Below are positions 47,196 to 56,723 of a stretch of 64,000 bases of DNA, one piece after another; the first letter of the stretch is position 1, and each line of letters starts with the position of its first letter. Below the pieces are notes generated by a model. It made no database searches. It was not told the origin of the DNA and was given only the letters and a program-made list of their open reading frames with translations. The stretch covers positions 62,001 through 126,000 of the forward strand of contig NZ_JADBGI010000003.1 in assembly GCF_014892575.1 (NCBI RefSeq). Direction: 5' to 3'. The stretch is from Nocardiopsis coralli (GTDB lineage: Bacteria; Actinomycetota; Actinomycetes; Streptosporangiales; Streptosporangiaceae). The position numbers and the translations under genes are program-made.

Positions 47196-47268
47196 AGCCG
47201 CCTATCGGAATCGAACCGATGACCTATTCATTACGAGTGAATCGCTCTGCCGACTGAGCTAAGGCGGC
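47196..47268 (-). tRNA. tRNA-Thr (anticodon CGT)
   Basis: 73 nt with all arms: acceptor GCCGCCT/AGGCGGC, D-arm GCTCAGTCGGCAGAGC, anticodon stem ATTCA/TGAAT with loop CTCGTAA (anticodon CGT, reading ACG), T-arm ATCGG-TTCGATT-CCGAT, discriminator U. CCA is not encoded. Confidence 0.97.
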
Positions 47269-47350
47269 ACCGCGCCGCACGTTCCGTGCGGCGAAGCAGG
47301 CACCAGTCTAGCGCCTTCCCGGAGTGCTGGGTACACCGTTTCCGGTGCGG

Positions 47351-48910
47351 TCAGGCACACGCCTCGCCGTCCTCGGGCACGTCGAGATCCACGAGGTAGT
47401 CGTCGACGACGGCGTCGATGCACTCGTCACCCATGCGGTAACCGGTGTGGCCGTCGCCGTCGCGGGTGAGCAGGAACCCGGGGTCGAGCTGCTCGGCCAG
47501 CGCCTTCGACCACGCGTAGGGCGTCGCGGAGTCACGGGTGGTCCCGAGCACCATGATCGGGTCGGCGCCCTCGGCGGTGAGCACGCCCCCGTCGGCGACG
47601 GCTTCCTCCGGCCAGTACGCGCAGGTCAGTGCACCCCAGGCGAGGCCGGGACCGAAGAGCGGCGACTCCTCGCCCGCCGCCTGCGCGGCCTGCTCGTAGG
47701 CGTCGACCTCGCGCGGCCCGGGGGCATCGGTGCAGTTCACGGCGGTCAGCATCGCCGTGGAGTTCTCGTAGGCGGCCGGGTCGCCGCGGCTGTACAGGTC
47801 GTCGCCGAGCTGCACGAGCACGGTCCCGTCGCCGTCCTCCATGCCGTCGGTCAGGCCCTGGCGCACCCGTTCCCAGAGCTCCTCGCTGTAGAGGGCGGAC
47901 ATCACACCGAGTTCGGCGCGGGCCCGGTTGACCTCACGTCCGTCCTCGGTGTTGTCGAGGGGCTGCTCGGCGGTGCCCTCCAGGAACTCGGTGAGGGTCT
48001 GAACGCCGTCCTCGACGTCGTCTCCGGCCTCTCCCAGCGGGCAGCCCCCGCGGCCCAGGCAGTCCTCGACGAAGGCACGCAGCGCGGTCTCGAACCCGGT
48101 CGCCTGCGCCACGCTCGCCTCGAGCGGCGCCTGGCTCGGGTCGACCGCGCCGTCGAGCAGGAGCGCGCGCACCCGGTCGGGGAACTGGTCGGCGTATTGG
48201 GCGCCGATGTGGGTCCCGTAGGAGGCGCCCATGTAGGTGAGCCGGTCGTCGCCGAGCAGGGCGCGGAGCACGTCCATGTCGCGGGCCACGTCCGCGGTGC
48301 CCACGTTCCGCATGAGGTCGGGGTCCTCCTGCTCGCAGGCCTCCACGAACTCGCGGCTGCTCTGCTCGATCTCCTGCACACCCTGTTCGGTGAGGTCGGC
48401 GGGGTCGCCGCTGCCGTCGGCGGTGTCGTACTCCGCACCGAGGAACTCGTCGACGCCTTCGGAGTCCAGGCAGGTCAACGGGGTGCTGCGGCCGACACCG
48501 CGCGGGTCGAACCCGACCACGTCGAAGTTCGCGCGCACCTCGTCGCTGGTGACGAAGGGGGCCGCGTCGGCGAAGTCGTACCCGGAGCCGCCCGGCCCGC
48601 CGGGGTTGACCACGAGGGACCCGGCGGGGTCACCGGACTCCGACGGGAAACGCTTCACGGCGATCTCGATGCGCTCGCCCTCGGGTTCGTCGTAGTCCAG
48701 CGGCACCTCGAACGTGGCGCACTCGGTTCCGGAGGCGCCCTCCTCACAGGCGCCCCAGTCGAGGCCCTGCTCGGTGAACTCCTCGGGCGCGGCCTCGGAG
48801 GTGGCCGGGCCGTCCTCGGACCCGTCGGTCTCCTGGCCCGTGCACCCGGTGACGGCCAGCACCGCCCCGGCGACCAGGCCGGCCACCGCGTTCCTCACCC
48901 TCGTGCTCAC
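47351..48910 (-). CDS. Lipoprotein alpha/beta-hydrolase (TAP/Hip1-like peptidase)
   Basis: A 519-residue exported lipoprotein: lipobox AVTGC at about residues 19-23. The hydrolase shows oxyanion segment VVNPGGPGGSGYDF, FDVVGFDPRGVGRS, the nucleophile elbow MGASYGTHIGAQYADQFPDRV and, near the C-terminus, the TAP-like domain with PIMVLGTTRDSATPYAWSKALAEQL and the catalytic His in DGDGHTGYR. Streptomyces tripeptidyl aminopeptidases (SlpD/E) and mycobacterial Hip1 share this layout. GTG at 48910 has GGGAGG upstream. 77 bp after holB. Confidence 0.9.
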   Translation of the reverse strand: MSTRVRNAVAGLVAGAVLAVTGCTGQETDGSEDGPATSEAAPEEFTEQGLDWGACEEGASGTECATFEVPLDYDEPEGERIEIAVKRFPSESGDPAGSLVVNPGGPGGSGYDFADAAPFVTSDEVRANFDVVGFDPRGVGRSTPLTCLDSEGVDEFLGAEYDTADGSGDPADLTEQGVQEIEQSSREFVEACEQEDPDLMRNVGTADVARDMDVLRALLGDDRLTYMGASYGTHIGAQYADQFPDRVRALLLDGAVDPSQAPLEASVAQATGFETALRAFVEDCLGRGGCPLGEAGDDVEDGVQTLTEFLEGTAEQPLDNTEDGREVNRARAELGVMSALYSEELWERVRQGLTDGMEDGDGTVLVQLGDDLYSRGDPAAYENSTAMLTAVNCTDAPGPREVDAYEQAAQAAGEESPLFGPGLAWGALTCAYWPEEAVADGGVLTAEGADPIMVLGTTRDSATPYAWSKALAEQLDPGFLLTRDGDGHTGYRMGDECIDAVVDDYLVDLDVPEDGEACA

Positions 48911-48987
48911 CCGTCACCCTCCCGTCACGGCCGCACCGCGGGGGTCGCGGCGCCCGCCCATTGTGCCCGACGGCCCGGGAAGCGGGG

Positions 48988-50160
48988 TCAGCCGGCCAGG
49001 AGGGCCGAGGTCATGGCCTCCATGGCGATCTGCGGGTGCACGTTGGCGGCGATGCGTTCGCGGCACGACATGATCGCGTCGATGCGGCGCAGGGTGTTCT
49101 CGGGCGACCCGGACCGGGCCAGGCGCTGCAGGTCACCGGAACGCTCGGCCGTGGAGAGCTCGACCTGCGCGCCGAGCTGCAGGGTGAGCACGTCGCGGTA
49201 GAAGGCGGCCAGGTCGAGCAGGGCTCGGTCGTAGGAGTCGCGTTTGATGCGGGTGGCGCGGCGCTTCTGGCGTTCCTCGAGCTCCTTGAGGGCGCCCGCA
49301 CCGCCCCGGATCGCCTTGGCCACGCCCTTGCCCTTGGACCCCTCGCCGAAGGCGGCCTTGAGCTCCTCGCGCTCCTTCTCGTCGAGCGCTCCGGTGAGCG
49401 CCTTGGCCTCCTGCTCGGCGATCTCGTAGAGGCGGGAGGCCGCGGTCACGCACGCGCCCAGGCCGTCGAGGCGCGCGGGGATGGACAGGACCTCCTCGCG
49501 GCGGCCGCGGGCCTCGGCGTCAGTGGCCAGCTGGCGGGCACGGTCGATGCGCCCGGCCGAGGCGCGGGCGGCCTGTTCGGCGGTGGAGCGGTCGATGCCG
49601 TCGCGTTCGGTGAGAGCGGTGACGAGCTCGGAGGTGGCGGGGCTGGTGAGTGTGACGAGCCGGCAGCGCGAGCGGATGGTGACGAGCAGGTCCTCGGGGG
49701 TGGGCGTGCACAGCAGCCACACGGTGCGCGGGGAGGGCTCCTCCACGGCCTTGAGGAGCGCGTTGGAAGCGGCCTCGGTGGCGCGGTCGGCGTCCTCGAA
49801 CAGCACGATGCGGAACCGGCCGCCGGAGGGCTTGGACCCGGCGCGCAGGACGAGGTCGCGGGTGGCGGCCACACCGAAGCTGAGGCCGCTCGGGCGCACG
49901 TAGAGCACGTCGGGGTGGGTTCCGGACAGCGTCTGGTGGCAGGCGTCGCAGTGCCCGCAGCCGCCGTCGGAGCACTGCAGGGCGGCCGCGAAGGCGCGGG
50001 CGGCCTCCTCGCGGCCGGACCCGGGGGGACCGGTGAAGAGCCAGGCGTGGGTCATGCCGGTGCCCGGGCCGCCGGAGACCAGGTCGTCGGCCCCGGTGAC
50101 GGCACGGCCGAGCTGGGCGACGGCCGTCCGCTGGCCGACGAGGTCGTCGAAGACCGTCAC
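48988..50160 (-). CDS. holB: DNA polymerase III subunit delta'
   Basis: Clamp-loader subunit. The 390-residue protein has VFDDLVGQRTAVAQL, a Walker-A-like loop GPPGSGREEAARAF with the Lys replaced by Arg (delta' does not need ATP binding), the zinc module CSDGGCGHCDACHQTLSGTHPDV, EDADRATEAASNALLKAVEEP and RSRCRLVTL. The C-terminal helical half is longer than in E. coli, as in other actinobacteria. GTG at 50160 with GGGGG 6 nt upstream. In actinobacteria holB usually follows tmk, but here an opposing Pro-rich gene lies between. Confidence 0.92.
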   Translation of the reverse strand: MTVFDDLVGQRTAVAQLGRAVTGADDLVSGGPGTGMTHAWLFTGPPGSGREEAARAFAAALQCSDGGCGHCDACHQTLSGTHPDVLYVRPSGLSFGVAATRDLVLRAGSKPSGGRFRIVLFEDADRATEAASNALLKAVEEPSPRTVWLLCTPTPEDLLVTIRSRCRLVTLTSPATSELVTALTERDGIDRSTAEQAARASAGRIDRARQLATDAEARGRREEVLSIPARLDGLGACVTAASRLYEIAEQEAKALTGALDEKEREELKAAFGEGSKGKGVAKAIRGGAGALKELEERQKRRATRIKRDSYDRALLDLAAFYRDVLTLQLGAQVELSTAERSGDLQRLARSGSPENTLRRIDAIMSCRERIAANVHPQIAMEAMTSALLAG

Positions 50161-50307
50161 GCGTACCCCCGGGGAGAGTGTGCCTTGCAGGTGCGCTCCC
50201 CAGGATAGGAGCGCCCGGCGACGTTCGGGCCGGTCCCGGTAACGTTGGCCCGTTCGGCGGACGTCCTTCCCGTCCGCGGCGCCCCGAAGAGATCCCGGAG
50301 CCACCGC

Positions 50308-51390
50308 ATGCAGAATCCCCCGCCCCATGACCCCAACGGCGTCCCCCACCCCGGCGGGAACCCGACGGGAGGCCAGGGGCCGTACCCGCAAGGGCCGCCT
50401 CCCCAGGGTCCGCCGCAGGGCCACCCGGCCGGCCCGTACCAGCCGGGACCGCCGCCCCCTCCGCCCGGGCAGCCCCCGTACGGGCACCCGCAGGGCGGCC
50501 ACCCCTACGGTCCCGGTTTCCCGCCGCACGGCCAGGGACAGCCGCCGTACGGGCCCGGGCAGCCTCCCTACGGTCCGGGGCAGCCCCCGTACGGCCCGGT
50601 ACCGCCCCAGGGCGCCGGCGGCGGGATGTCGAAGGGCGCCAAGATCGCCCTCGTCGGCGGCGCCGGGGTGCTGGTCCTCGTGCTGGTCGCCGGCACCGTC
50701 GTCGCTCTCTCCCTGGGACAGGGCAGCGACGAGACCGTCGCGTCGGCCGCCGACGACGAGGACCGGGACGAGGACGACGCACAGGGGGACGACGACGCCG
50801 GCGGCGAGAACGACGGCGCCCCTTCCGCCCCCTCCGACGGCGAGAGCGAGGTGTTCGAGGGCAGCGGGGACGAACTCGTCGAACTCGACCCACCGCACGC
50901 CGACCCCCAGATCCTCACCGTCGAGGGCAACGGCGACGGCATGGTCTCGGTCACCGTGGTCTCCGAGGACGGCGACGAGGTGGGCCACGCCAGCAGCCTG
51001 CGCGGGGAGGAAGGCGGCACCCGCACCATCTACAACCACCGCGGGTACGACCACGAGATCACCGGACTCGACGTGCGCACCAGCAACGACTCCTGGACCC
51101 TCACCATCGAGCCCCTCGACTCCCTCGACCCCTGGACCGACCCGGACGAACCCCTGGAGGGCAGCGGCCGCGACGTCGTGCTCATCGACTGGGACACCTC
51201 CGGCGTCGAACTGGAGATGGAGCACGACGGGACGTCCAACTTCATCGTCTGGGGCGGGAACCCCGACGACGGGGTGACCGACCTGCTCGCCAACGAGATC
51301 GGCGAGGTCGACATGGGAGAACAGCTCTCCGACGGCACGACCCTGCTCGAGATCGACGCCGACGGGGACTGGACCCTCACCCCCGCCTAG
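50308..51390 (+). CDS. Pro-rich membrane-anchored protein, unknown
   Basis: A 360-residue protein. Residues 1-105 are a Pro/Gly/Gln/Tyr-rich cytoplasmic segment with repeated QPPYGPG, then one membrane helix (about 110-135: KIALVGGAGVLVLVLVAGTVVAL), an acidic linker and an extracytoplasmic domain of about 165 residues rich in beta strands with repeated DxxW/T segments (ILTVEGNGDGMVSVTVVSEDG, HEITGLDVRTSNDSWTLTIEPL, NFIVWGGNPDDG). This is common for actinobacterial surface proteins; I do not recognise a specific family. ATG at 50308, GGAG upstream. It sits between holB and tmk on the opposite strand. Confidence 0.75.
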   Translation: MQNPPPHDPNGVPHPGGNPTGGQGPYPQGPPPQGPPQGHPAGPYQPGPPPPPPGQPPYGHPQGGHPYGPGFPPHGQGQPPYGPGQPPYGPGQPPYGPVPPQGAGGGMSKGAKIALVGGAGVLVLVLVAGTVVALSLGQGSDETVASAADDEDRDEDDAQGDDDAGGENDGAPSAPSDGESEVFEGSGDELVELDPPHADPQILTVEGNGDGMVSVTVVSEDGDEVGHASSLRGEEGGTRTIYNHRGYDHEITGLDVRTSNDSWTLTIEPLDSLDPWTDPDEPLEGSGRDVVLIDWDTSGVELEMEHDGTSNFIVWGGNPDDGVTDLLANEIGEVDMGEQLSDGTTLLEIDADGDWTLTPA

Positions 51391-51397
51391 GCCCCTC

Positions 51398-51457
51398 GGG
51401 GATCTTGCTACTGGAGCCGGTTTCAGCGCTGACATTTACTCCAGTAGCAAGATCCCC
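51398..51457. repeat. Perfect 19-bp inverted repeat with 22-nt loop
   Basis: GGGGATCTTGCTACTGGAG (51398-51416) and its exact complement (51439-51457). AT-richer than surroundings, without a T-run; lies between the stop codons of convergent genes. It may be a bidirectional terminator or a dispersed palindromic element. Confidence 0.85.
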
Positions 51458-51485
51458 GCCGAACAGGTCGTGGACCCGCACACAC

Positions 51486-51519
51486 AGGAGGCCCCGGCAC
51501 GCGCGTGCCGGGGCCTCCT
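51486..51519 (-). terminator. 17-bp palindromic terminator after tmk
   Basis: AGGAGGCCCCGGCACGC (51486-51502) and GCGTGCCGGGGCCTCCT (51503-51519) form a perfect uninterrupted palindrome 15 nt after the tmk stop; no T-run. Confidence 0.75.
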
Positions 51520-51533
51520 CGTGGTTCCGGGGG

Positions 51534-53675
51534 TCAGTCCTCGTCGCGGATGATCGGGATCATGCCGGTGACCGCCTCGGAGCTGCTCGGCACCGGGTCC
51601 GGGAGCAGGCTGCGCACCCGCTTCTGGATCTGCCGGGTGATCTTCTCCCGCGGCTCGCTCGCGTCCACGACCAGGTAACGGTCGGGGTCGGCGTCGGCCA
51701 GGGTCCGGAACTCGCGCCGCACCCGCTCGTGGAAGTCCACCGACTCCGACTCGATGCGGTCGGCGGGCCCGCCCAGGCGGCCCAGGCCGTCCTGGGGCCG
51801 CACGTCCAGCAGCACCGTCAGGTCGGGGACGAGGTTCTGCGTGGCCCAGCGGTTGACCTCGCGCAGGTCGTCGATCTCCAGCTCACGGCCGGCCCCTTGG
51901 TAGGCGAGGGTGGAGTCGACGTAGCGGTCGCTGATGACCACGGCGCCGCGGCGCAGTGCGGGCAGGATCTCCTGCTCCACGTGGTCGGCCTTGTCCGCGG
52001 CGTAGAGCATCGCCTCTGCGCGCGGGGTGATGTGCGAGTTCTCCCGGTCCAGCAGGATCCCGCGCAGGCGCATGCCGAGCTTGGTCGCGCCCGGCTGGCG
52101 GGTCCCGACGACCTCGAAGCCCTGGTCGCGCAGCCACACGGTGAGCTCGCGGACCTGCGTGGACTTGCCGGCGCCCTCGCCGCCCTCGACGACCACGAAC
52201 GCGCCGGGGGTGCGCACCTCGCCGTCGCCGTCGTCGGCGTTGGGGTCGATGCCGCGCAGGGCGGCGAACAGCTCCGGCAGCAGGCCCGGACCGGCCTCCG
52301 GGTCGTCCCGGTTGACCAGGCGGTGCGCCACCGCGCTGAGTACGAGCGCGACCAGGCCGACCGCGGTGAGCACGATGCCGGTGCCCCACAGGTCGTACTC
52401 CAGCTGCGCGCCGATCGGCACGGTGTGGTCACCCGCCAGCCCGGCGAGCACCGGGGCGAGCACGGCCGCGACCAGGAAGGTCAGGCGTGCGGCACCGTGC
52501 ACGAACGCGAACGCGCGCTCGCGGTGGACCGACTCCTCGGACGTGGTGCCGGCGGTCGAGGCGGCGGCGGTACCCAGCAGGCGCAGACCGGTTCCGGCGG
52601 CCACACCCGAACCGAACCCGAGCACCAGCACGAGCACGGCCGAGAGCACCATGTCCCAGACCAGGCCGGTGAACAGCAGCGCGATCGAGGCGAGCACGAG
52701 CACGAGCCCGAACAGGCGACGGCGGCTGAACTTCTTGAGCAGGCGCGGACCGGAGACCATGCCCAGGGCGACGCCGCCGAAGACCGCGGCGAAGAGCACA
52801 CCGAACCCGCCGTTGCCGGCCCCGAGCGCCTCCACGTGGGCGCGGCCCACACCGATGACGGCGGCACCCGCGGCGACCGCGGTGAGCAGACCGACGACCA
52901 GGCCGCGGCCAAGCGCGGTGGCGCCGACGTGGCGGGGACCGGTCAGTACCGAGGAGAGGACGGCACCGTCCCGGTTGGGGCTCGCCGCGGAGAGGCCGGG
53001 GTTGTGCTTGGGGATCGGCAGCGTCGCCACGACGATCGCGGCGACGAAGAACGTGAGGCCGTTGAGGTAGAGCGCGATGTCGGCCTCGGGGTTGGCCAAC
53101 GACGGAACGAGCGCGCCCAGGATGTTGCTGATCGAGGCCAGGGCGGCGAAGAGGAGCGCGGCCACCGGCGCGGTCATGTACGCGGCCAGCAGGGTGAGGC
53201 GGTTGGCCTCGGCGAGTTGGCGGCGCGGCACGAGGCTGGGGACGGTGGAGTCCTTGGCCGGGGTCCACAGCAGGGCGACGACCTCGGCGAGCAGGCTCGC
53301 GATGAACAGCCACTGCAGCGCGAACGCCGGCCACAGCAGGCCCACGACCGGGATGGACACGTAGAGCAGGCCGCGCACGACGTCGGCGCCGACCATGGTC
53401 CAGCGGCGGTCGAGCTTCTCGGCCAGTGCACCGGCCAGCGGGCTGAACAGGATCGACGGTGCGAGCTTGATGGCCACGACCGCGGCCACGGCGAGGTGGC
53501 CCGCAAGTGGCGCGGCGTCGGCGGTGAAGATCACCGCGAGCGACATCAGCGCCAGGAGGCTCAGCCAGTCACCCAGGCTGGAGAGGGAAAGCGAGATCCA
53601 CAGCCTCCGGAAGGATGTGATCGCCAGGACGTTGCGCGCCTCGGACGGCGCTCCCAAGGGTGCAGATCTGCTCAT
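51534..53675 (-). CDS. tmk: Fused MFS transporter / dTMP kinase
   Basis: A 713-residue fusion known in actinobacteria. Residues about 20-450 are an MFS-like membrane domain with about 10-12 hydrophobic helices (start SFRRLWISLSLSSLGDWLS). Residues about 485-690 are thymidylate kinase: Walker A VVEGGEGAGKSTQ, ISDRYVDSTLAYQGAGRELE with the DRY-type motif, VPDLTVLLDV and DRIESESVDFHERVR. The kinase makes dTDP for DNA synthesis; the role of the transporter half is unknown. ATG at 53675 is chosen, GTG 53684 possible. Note that topA lies upstream in the same direction. Confidence 0.92.
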   Translation of the reverse strand: MSRSAPLGAPSEARNVLAITSFRRLWISLSLSSLGDWLSLLALMSLAVIFTADAAPLAGHLAVAAVVAIKLAPSILFSPLAGALAEKLDRRWTMVGADVVRGLLYVSIPVVGLLWPAFALQWLFIASLLAEVVALLWTPAKDSTVPSLVPRRQLAEANRLTLLAAYMTAPVAALLFAALASISNILGALVPSLANPEADIALYLNGLTFFVAAIVVATLPIPKHNPGLSAASPNRDGAVLSSVLTGPRHVGATALGRGLVVGLLTAVAAGAAVIGVGRAHVEALGAGNGGFGVLFAAVFGGVALGMVSGPRLLKKFSRRRLFGLVLVLASIALLFTGLVWDMVLSAVLVLVLGFGSGVAAGTGLRLLGTAAASTAGTTSEESVHRERAFAFVHGAARLTFLVAAVLAPVLAGLAGDHTVPIGAQLEYDLWGTGIVLTAVGLVALVLSAVAHRLVNRDDPEAGPGLLPELFAALRGIDPNADDGDGEVRTPGAFVVVEGGEGAGKSTQVRELTVWLRDQGFEVVGTRQPGATKLGMRLRGILLDRENSHITPRAEAMLYAADKADHVEQEILPALRRGAVVISDRYVDSTLAYQGAGRELEIDDLREVNRWATQNLVPDLTVLLDVRPQDGLGRLGGPADRIESESVDFHERVRREFRTLADADPDRYLVVDASEPREKITRQIQKRVRSLLPDPVPSSSEAVTGMIPIIRDED

Positions 53676-53855
53676 AGCGCTCACGATTATCGATGAGGGG
53701 AGAGGGAAGTGCGGGCCGATCGACCCGCACGAAGTATTTCGGTGGGCGTTGACAGGGTTCGCTTACGTTTCAGCTTCCCCGTCCGCCTCACCCAGACTAG
53801 TACGGCGCGGCAACACGGCACAGTTCACGATCGTCACGAGGGGATCTCGGACACG

Positions 53856-53888
53856 GCACGGCCCGCCCCCGTGGAGGGCGGACCGTGC
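53856..53888 (-). terminator. Hairpin terminator of topA
   Basis: GCACGG-C-CCGCCC (53856-53868) pairs with GGGCGG-A-CCGTGC (53876-53888) with one mismatch; begins 21 nt after the topA stop. Confidence 0.65.
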
Positions 53889-53909
53889 ATGTGCGTACCG
53901 GTGACCGGG

Positions 53910-56723
53910 TCAGGCCTCGTCGGACCCCGTCGAGGTGCTCTTGGGCTCCCCGGTCTTCTTCGCGGCCGGCTTCTTGGCCGTCGACTTCTTGGTGGTCGAG
54001 GCCTTCTTGGTGGTGGTGCTCTTCTTCGCCGCGGTCTTCTTGGCCGGCGCCTTCTTCTTGGCGGGGGCCTTCGCGCGGCGCTCGGCGAGCAGTTCGGCGG
54101 CGCGCAGGTCGCTCAGGGACTCGACCTCGTCGCCCTTGCGCAGGGAGGCGTTGATCTCCCCGTCGGTGACGTAGGGCCCGAACCGGCCGTCCTTGACGAC
54201 CATCTTCACGCCGGAGGCCGGGTCCTCGCCCAGCTCGCGCAGCGGCGGGGCGGCGGCGCGGCGTCCGCGCTGCTTGGGCTTGTCGAAGAGCTCCTTGGCC
54301 TGCTCCGGGGTGACCGTGAAGATCTGGTCCTCGGTCTCCAGGGAACGGCTGTCGGTGCCCTTCTTCAGGTAGGGACCGAAGCGGCCGTTCTGCGCGGTGA
54401 CCTCCTCGCCGTCGACCTCGCCGACCAGGCGGGGCAGCGACAGCAGGCGCAGCGCGTCCTCGAGGGTGACGGTGTCCAGGTCCATGCCCTTGAACAGGGA
54501 GCTCGTGCGCGGCTTGACCTTGGCCTTGCTCTTGGGCTTGCTCTCGCCCTCGGCCGGCTCCTCCAGCACCTCGGTGACGTAGGGGCCGAAGCGGCCGGTC
54601 TTGGCCAGGATCGCGCGCCCGGTCTCGGGGTCGGTGCCGAGCTCGCGGTCGCCGCTGGGCTGGGCGAACAGCTCCTCGGCCTTCTCCTGGGTGAGCTCGT
54701 CGGGCGCCAGGTCCTCGGGCACGTTGACGCGCTCGCCGTCGCGGTCCAGGTAGGGCCCGTAACGCCCGACCCGCAGGAGGATGTCGGTGCCCGGAACGGG
54801 CACGGAGCTGATCTCCTTGGGGTCGATGTCGGCGAGCTGGTCCCCCACGAGGTCCTTCAGCCCGACCTCGGACTCGCCCTCGGGGGTCTCGCCGCCGAAG
54901 TAGAAACGGCGCAGCCACGGAAGGCTCTGAGCGTCACCCCGGGCGATGTCGTCGAGCACGTCCTCCAGGCGGGCGGTGAACTCGTAGTCCACCAGGTTGC
55001 CGAAGTGGCGCTCCAGCAGCTGCACGACGGCGAAGGCCAGGAAGGACGGCACCAGGGCCGTGCCCTTCTTGAACACGTACCCGCGGTCGAGGATCGTGCC
55101 GATGATCGAGGCGTAGGTGGAGGGGCGGCCGATCTCCCGCTCCTCCAGCTCCTTGACCAGGGTCGCCTCGGTGTAGCGCGCCGGCGGGCGGGTGGAGTGG
55201 CCCTCCGCCTCCAGGCTCTCGGCCTTGAGCGGGGCGCCCTCCTCCATCGAGGGCAGGCGGCGCTCGCGGTCGTCGAGGTCTGCGGCCGGGTCGTCGGAGC
55301 CCTCCACGTAGGCCTTGAGGAAGCCGTGGAAGGTGATGACCTTGCCCGTCGCGGTGAACTCGGCGGTCTCACCGGCGCTGGAGGTGCCCTCGATGCGGAC
55401 GGTGACGGACTCACCGACGGCGTCCTTCATCTGGGAGGCGACGGTGCGCTTCCAGATGAGCTCGTACAGGCGCCCTTCGGGGCCGTTGAGGCCGACCTCG
55501 GCGGGCGTACGGAACGTGTCGCCGGCCGGGCGGATGGCCTCGTGCGCCTCCTGGGCGTTCTTGACCTTCTTCGCGTACACCCGGGGCTTGTCCGGCAGGT
55601 AGTCGCCGCCGTAGAGGCGCCGCACCTGGTCGCGGGCGGCCTTGACGGCGCTCTCCGACAGCGTGGTGCTGTCGGTACGCATGTAGGTGATGTAACCGTT
55701 CTCGTACAGGCGCTGCGCGACCTGCATCGTCTGTTTGGAGGACAGCCCGAGCTTGCGGGAGGCCTCCTGCTGCAGCGTCGTGGTGCGGAACGGCGCGTAG
55801 GGCGAGCGGCGGTAGGGCTTGCGCTCGACCGAACTGACCGCGAACCCGGCCCCGTCCAGTCGGGACGCGAGCCCGCGGGCGGCCTGCTCGTCCAGGTGGT
55901 GCACGTCGCGGTCGGAGCGCAGGGCACCCTGCGGGCTGAAGTCGCGGCCCACGGCCACTCGGCGGCCGTCCACCGACATCAGGGTGGCGGGGAAGGTCGC
56001 GGGGCCGTCGGAGGCGCCGGAACCGGTGGCGTCGAAGACCGCCTTGAGGTCCCAGTACTCAGCGGAGGTGAAGGCGATGCGCTCGCGCTCGCGCTCGACC
56101 ACCAGGCGGGTGGCCACCGACTGCACACGGCCCGCCGAGAGCTTCGGCATGACCTTCTTCCACAGCACCGGCGAGACCTCGTAGCCGTAGAGGCGGTCGA
56201 GGATGCGCCGGGTCTCCTGTGCGCTGACCAGGCGGGTGTTGAGCTCGCGGGTGTTGTCGGCGGCGCGCTGGATCGCGTCCTTGGTGATCTCGTTGAAGAC
56301 CATGCGGCGGACGGGGATCTTCGGCTTGAGTTCCTCGCGCAGGTGCCAGGCGATCGCCTCGCCCTCGCGGTCCTCATCTGTCGCGAGCAGGAGCTCGTCG
56401 GCGTCGGCCATGAGCTCCTTGAGCTTCTTGACGTGCGCCTTCTTGTCGGTGTTGACGACGTAGAGCGGCTCGAAGTCGCCGTCGACGTCCACGCCGAGGC
56501 GCGCCCAGGCCTGGCCCTTGTACTTGGCCGGGATCTCTGCGGCCTTGGTCGGCAGGTCACGGATGTGACCGATGCTGGACTCCACGACGTAGCCGCGCCC
56601 CAGATAGCCGGCGATGGTCTTCGCCTTGGCGGGGGACTCGACGATGACGAGCGCGGTGCCCTCGCCCTGACGTCCGCTGTCCTTGGAGCCGTTCTTGCCG
56701 GCGCTGCCCTTCGTGGCTGGCAC
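53910..56723 (-). CDS. topA: DNA topoisomerase I
   Basis: Type IA enzyme relaxing negative supercoils. The 937-residue protein begins after about 22 residues with the Toprim LVIVESPAKAKTIAGYLG, has ATDEDREGEAIAWHL (metal-binding Asp/Glu), the catalytic Tyr in NGYITYMRTDSTTL, and then actinobacterial C-terminal repeats (GRFGPYVTE, GRFGPYLKKGT, GRFGPYVTDG) without zinc fingers, ending in a Lys/Ala-rich tail (APAKKKAPAKKTAAKKS...) as in mycobacterial and Streptomyces TopA. GTG at 56723 after AGGGGAA. Confidence 0.96.
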   Translation of the reverse strand: MPATKGSAGKNGSKDSGRQGEGTALVIVESPAKAKTIAGYLGRGYVVESSIGHIRDLPTKAAEIPAKYKGQAWARLGVDVDGDFEPLYVVNTDKKAHVKKLKELMADADELLLATDEDREGEAIAWHLREELKPKIPVRRMVFNEITKDAIQRAADNTRELNTRLVSAQETRRILDRLYGYEVSPVLWKKVMPKLSAGRVQSVATRLVVERERERIAFTSAEYWDLKAVFDATGSGASDGPATFPATLMSVDGRRVAVGRDFSPQGALRSDRDVHHLDEQAARGLASRLDGAGFAVSSVERKPYRRSPYAPFRTTTLQQEASRKLGLSSKQTMQVAQRLYENGYITYMRTDSTTLSESAVKAARDQVRRLYGGDYLPDKPRVYAKKVKNAQEAHEAIRPAGDTFRTPAEVGLNGPEGRLYELIWKRTVASQMKDAVGESVTVRIEGTSSAGETAEFTATGKVITFHGFLKAYVEGSDDPAADLDDRERRLPSMEEGAPLKAESLEAEGHSTRPPARYTEATLVKELEEREIGRPSTYASIIGTILDRGYVFKKGTALVPSFLAFAVVQLLERHFGNLVDYEFTARLEDVLDDIARGDAQSLPWLRRFYFGGETPEGESEVGLKDLVGDQLADIDPKEISSVPVPGTDILLRVGRYGPYLDRDGERVNVPEDLAPDELTQEKAEELFAQPSGDRELGTDPETGRAILAKTGRFGPYVTEVLEEPAEGESKPKSKAKVKPRTSSLFKGMDLDTVTLEDALRLLSLPRLVGEVDGEEVTAQNGRFGPYLKKGTDSRSLETEDQIFTVTPEQAKELFDKPKQRGRRAAAPPLRELGEDPASGVKMVVKDGRFGPYVTDGEINASLRKGDEVESLSDLRAAELLAERRAKAPAKKKAPAKKTAAKKSTTTKKASTTKKSTAKKPAAKKTGEPKSTSTGSDEA

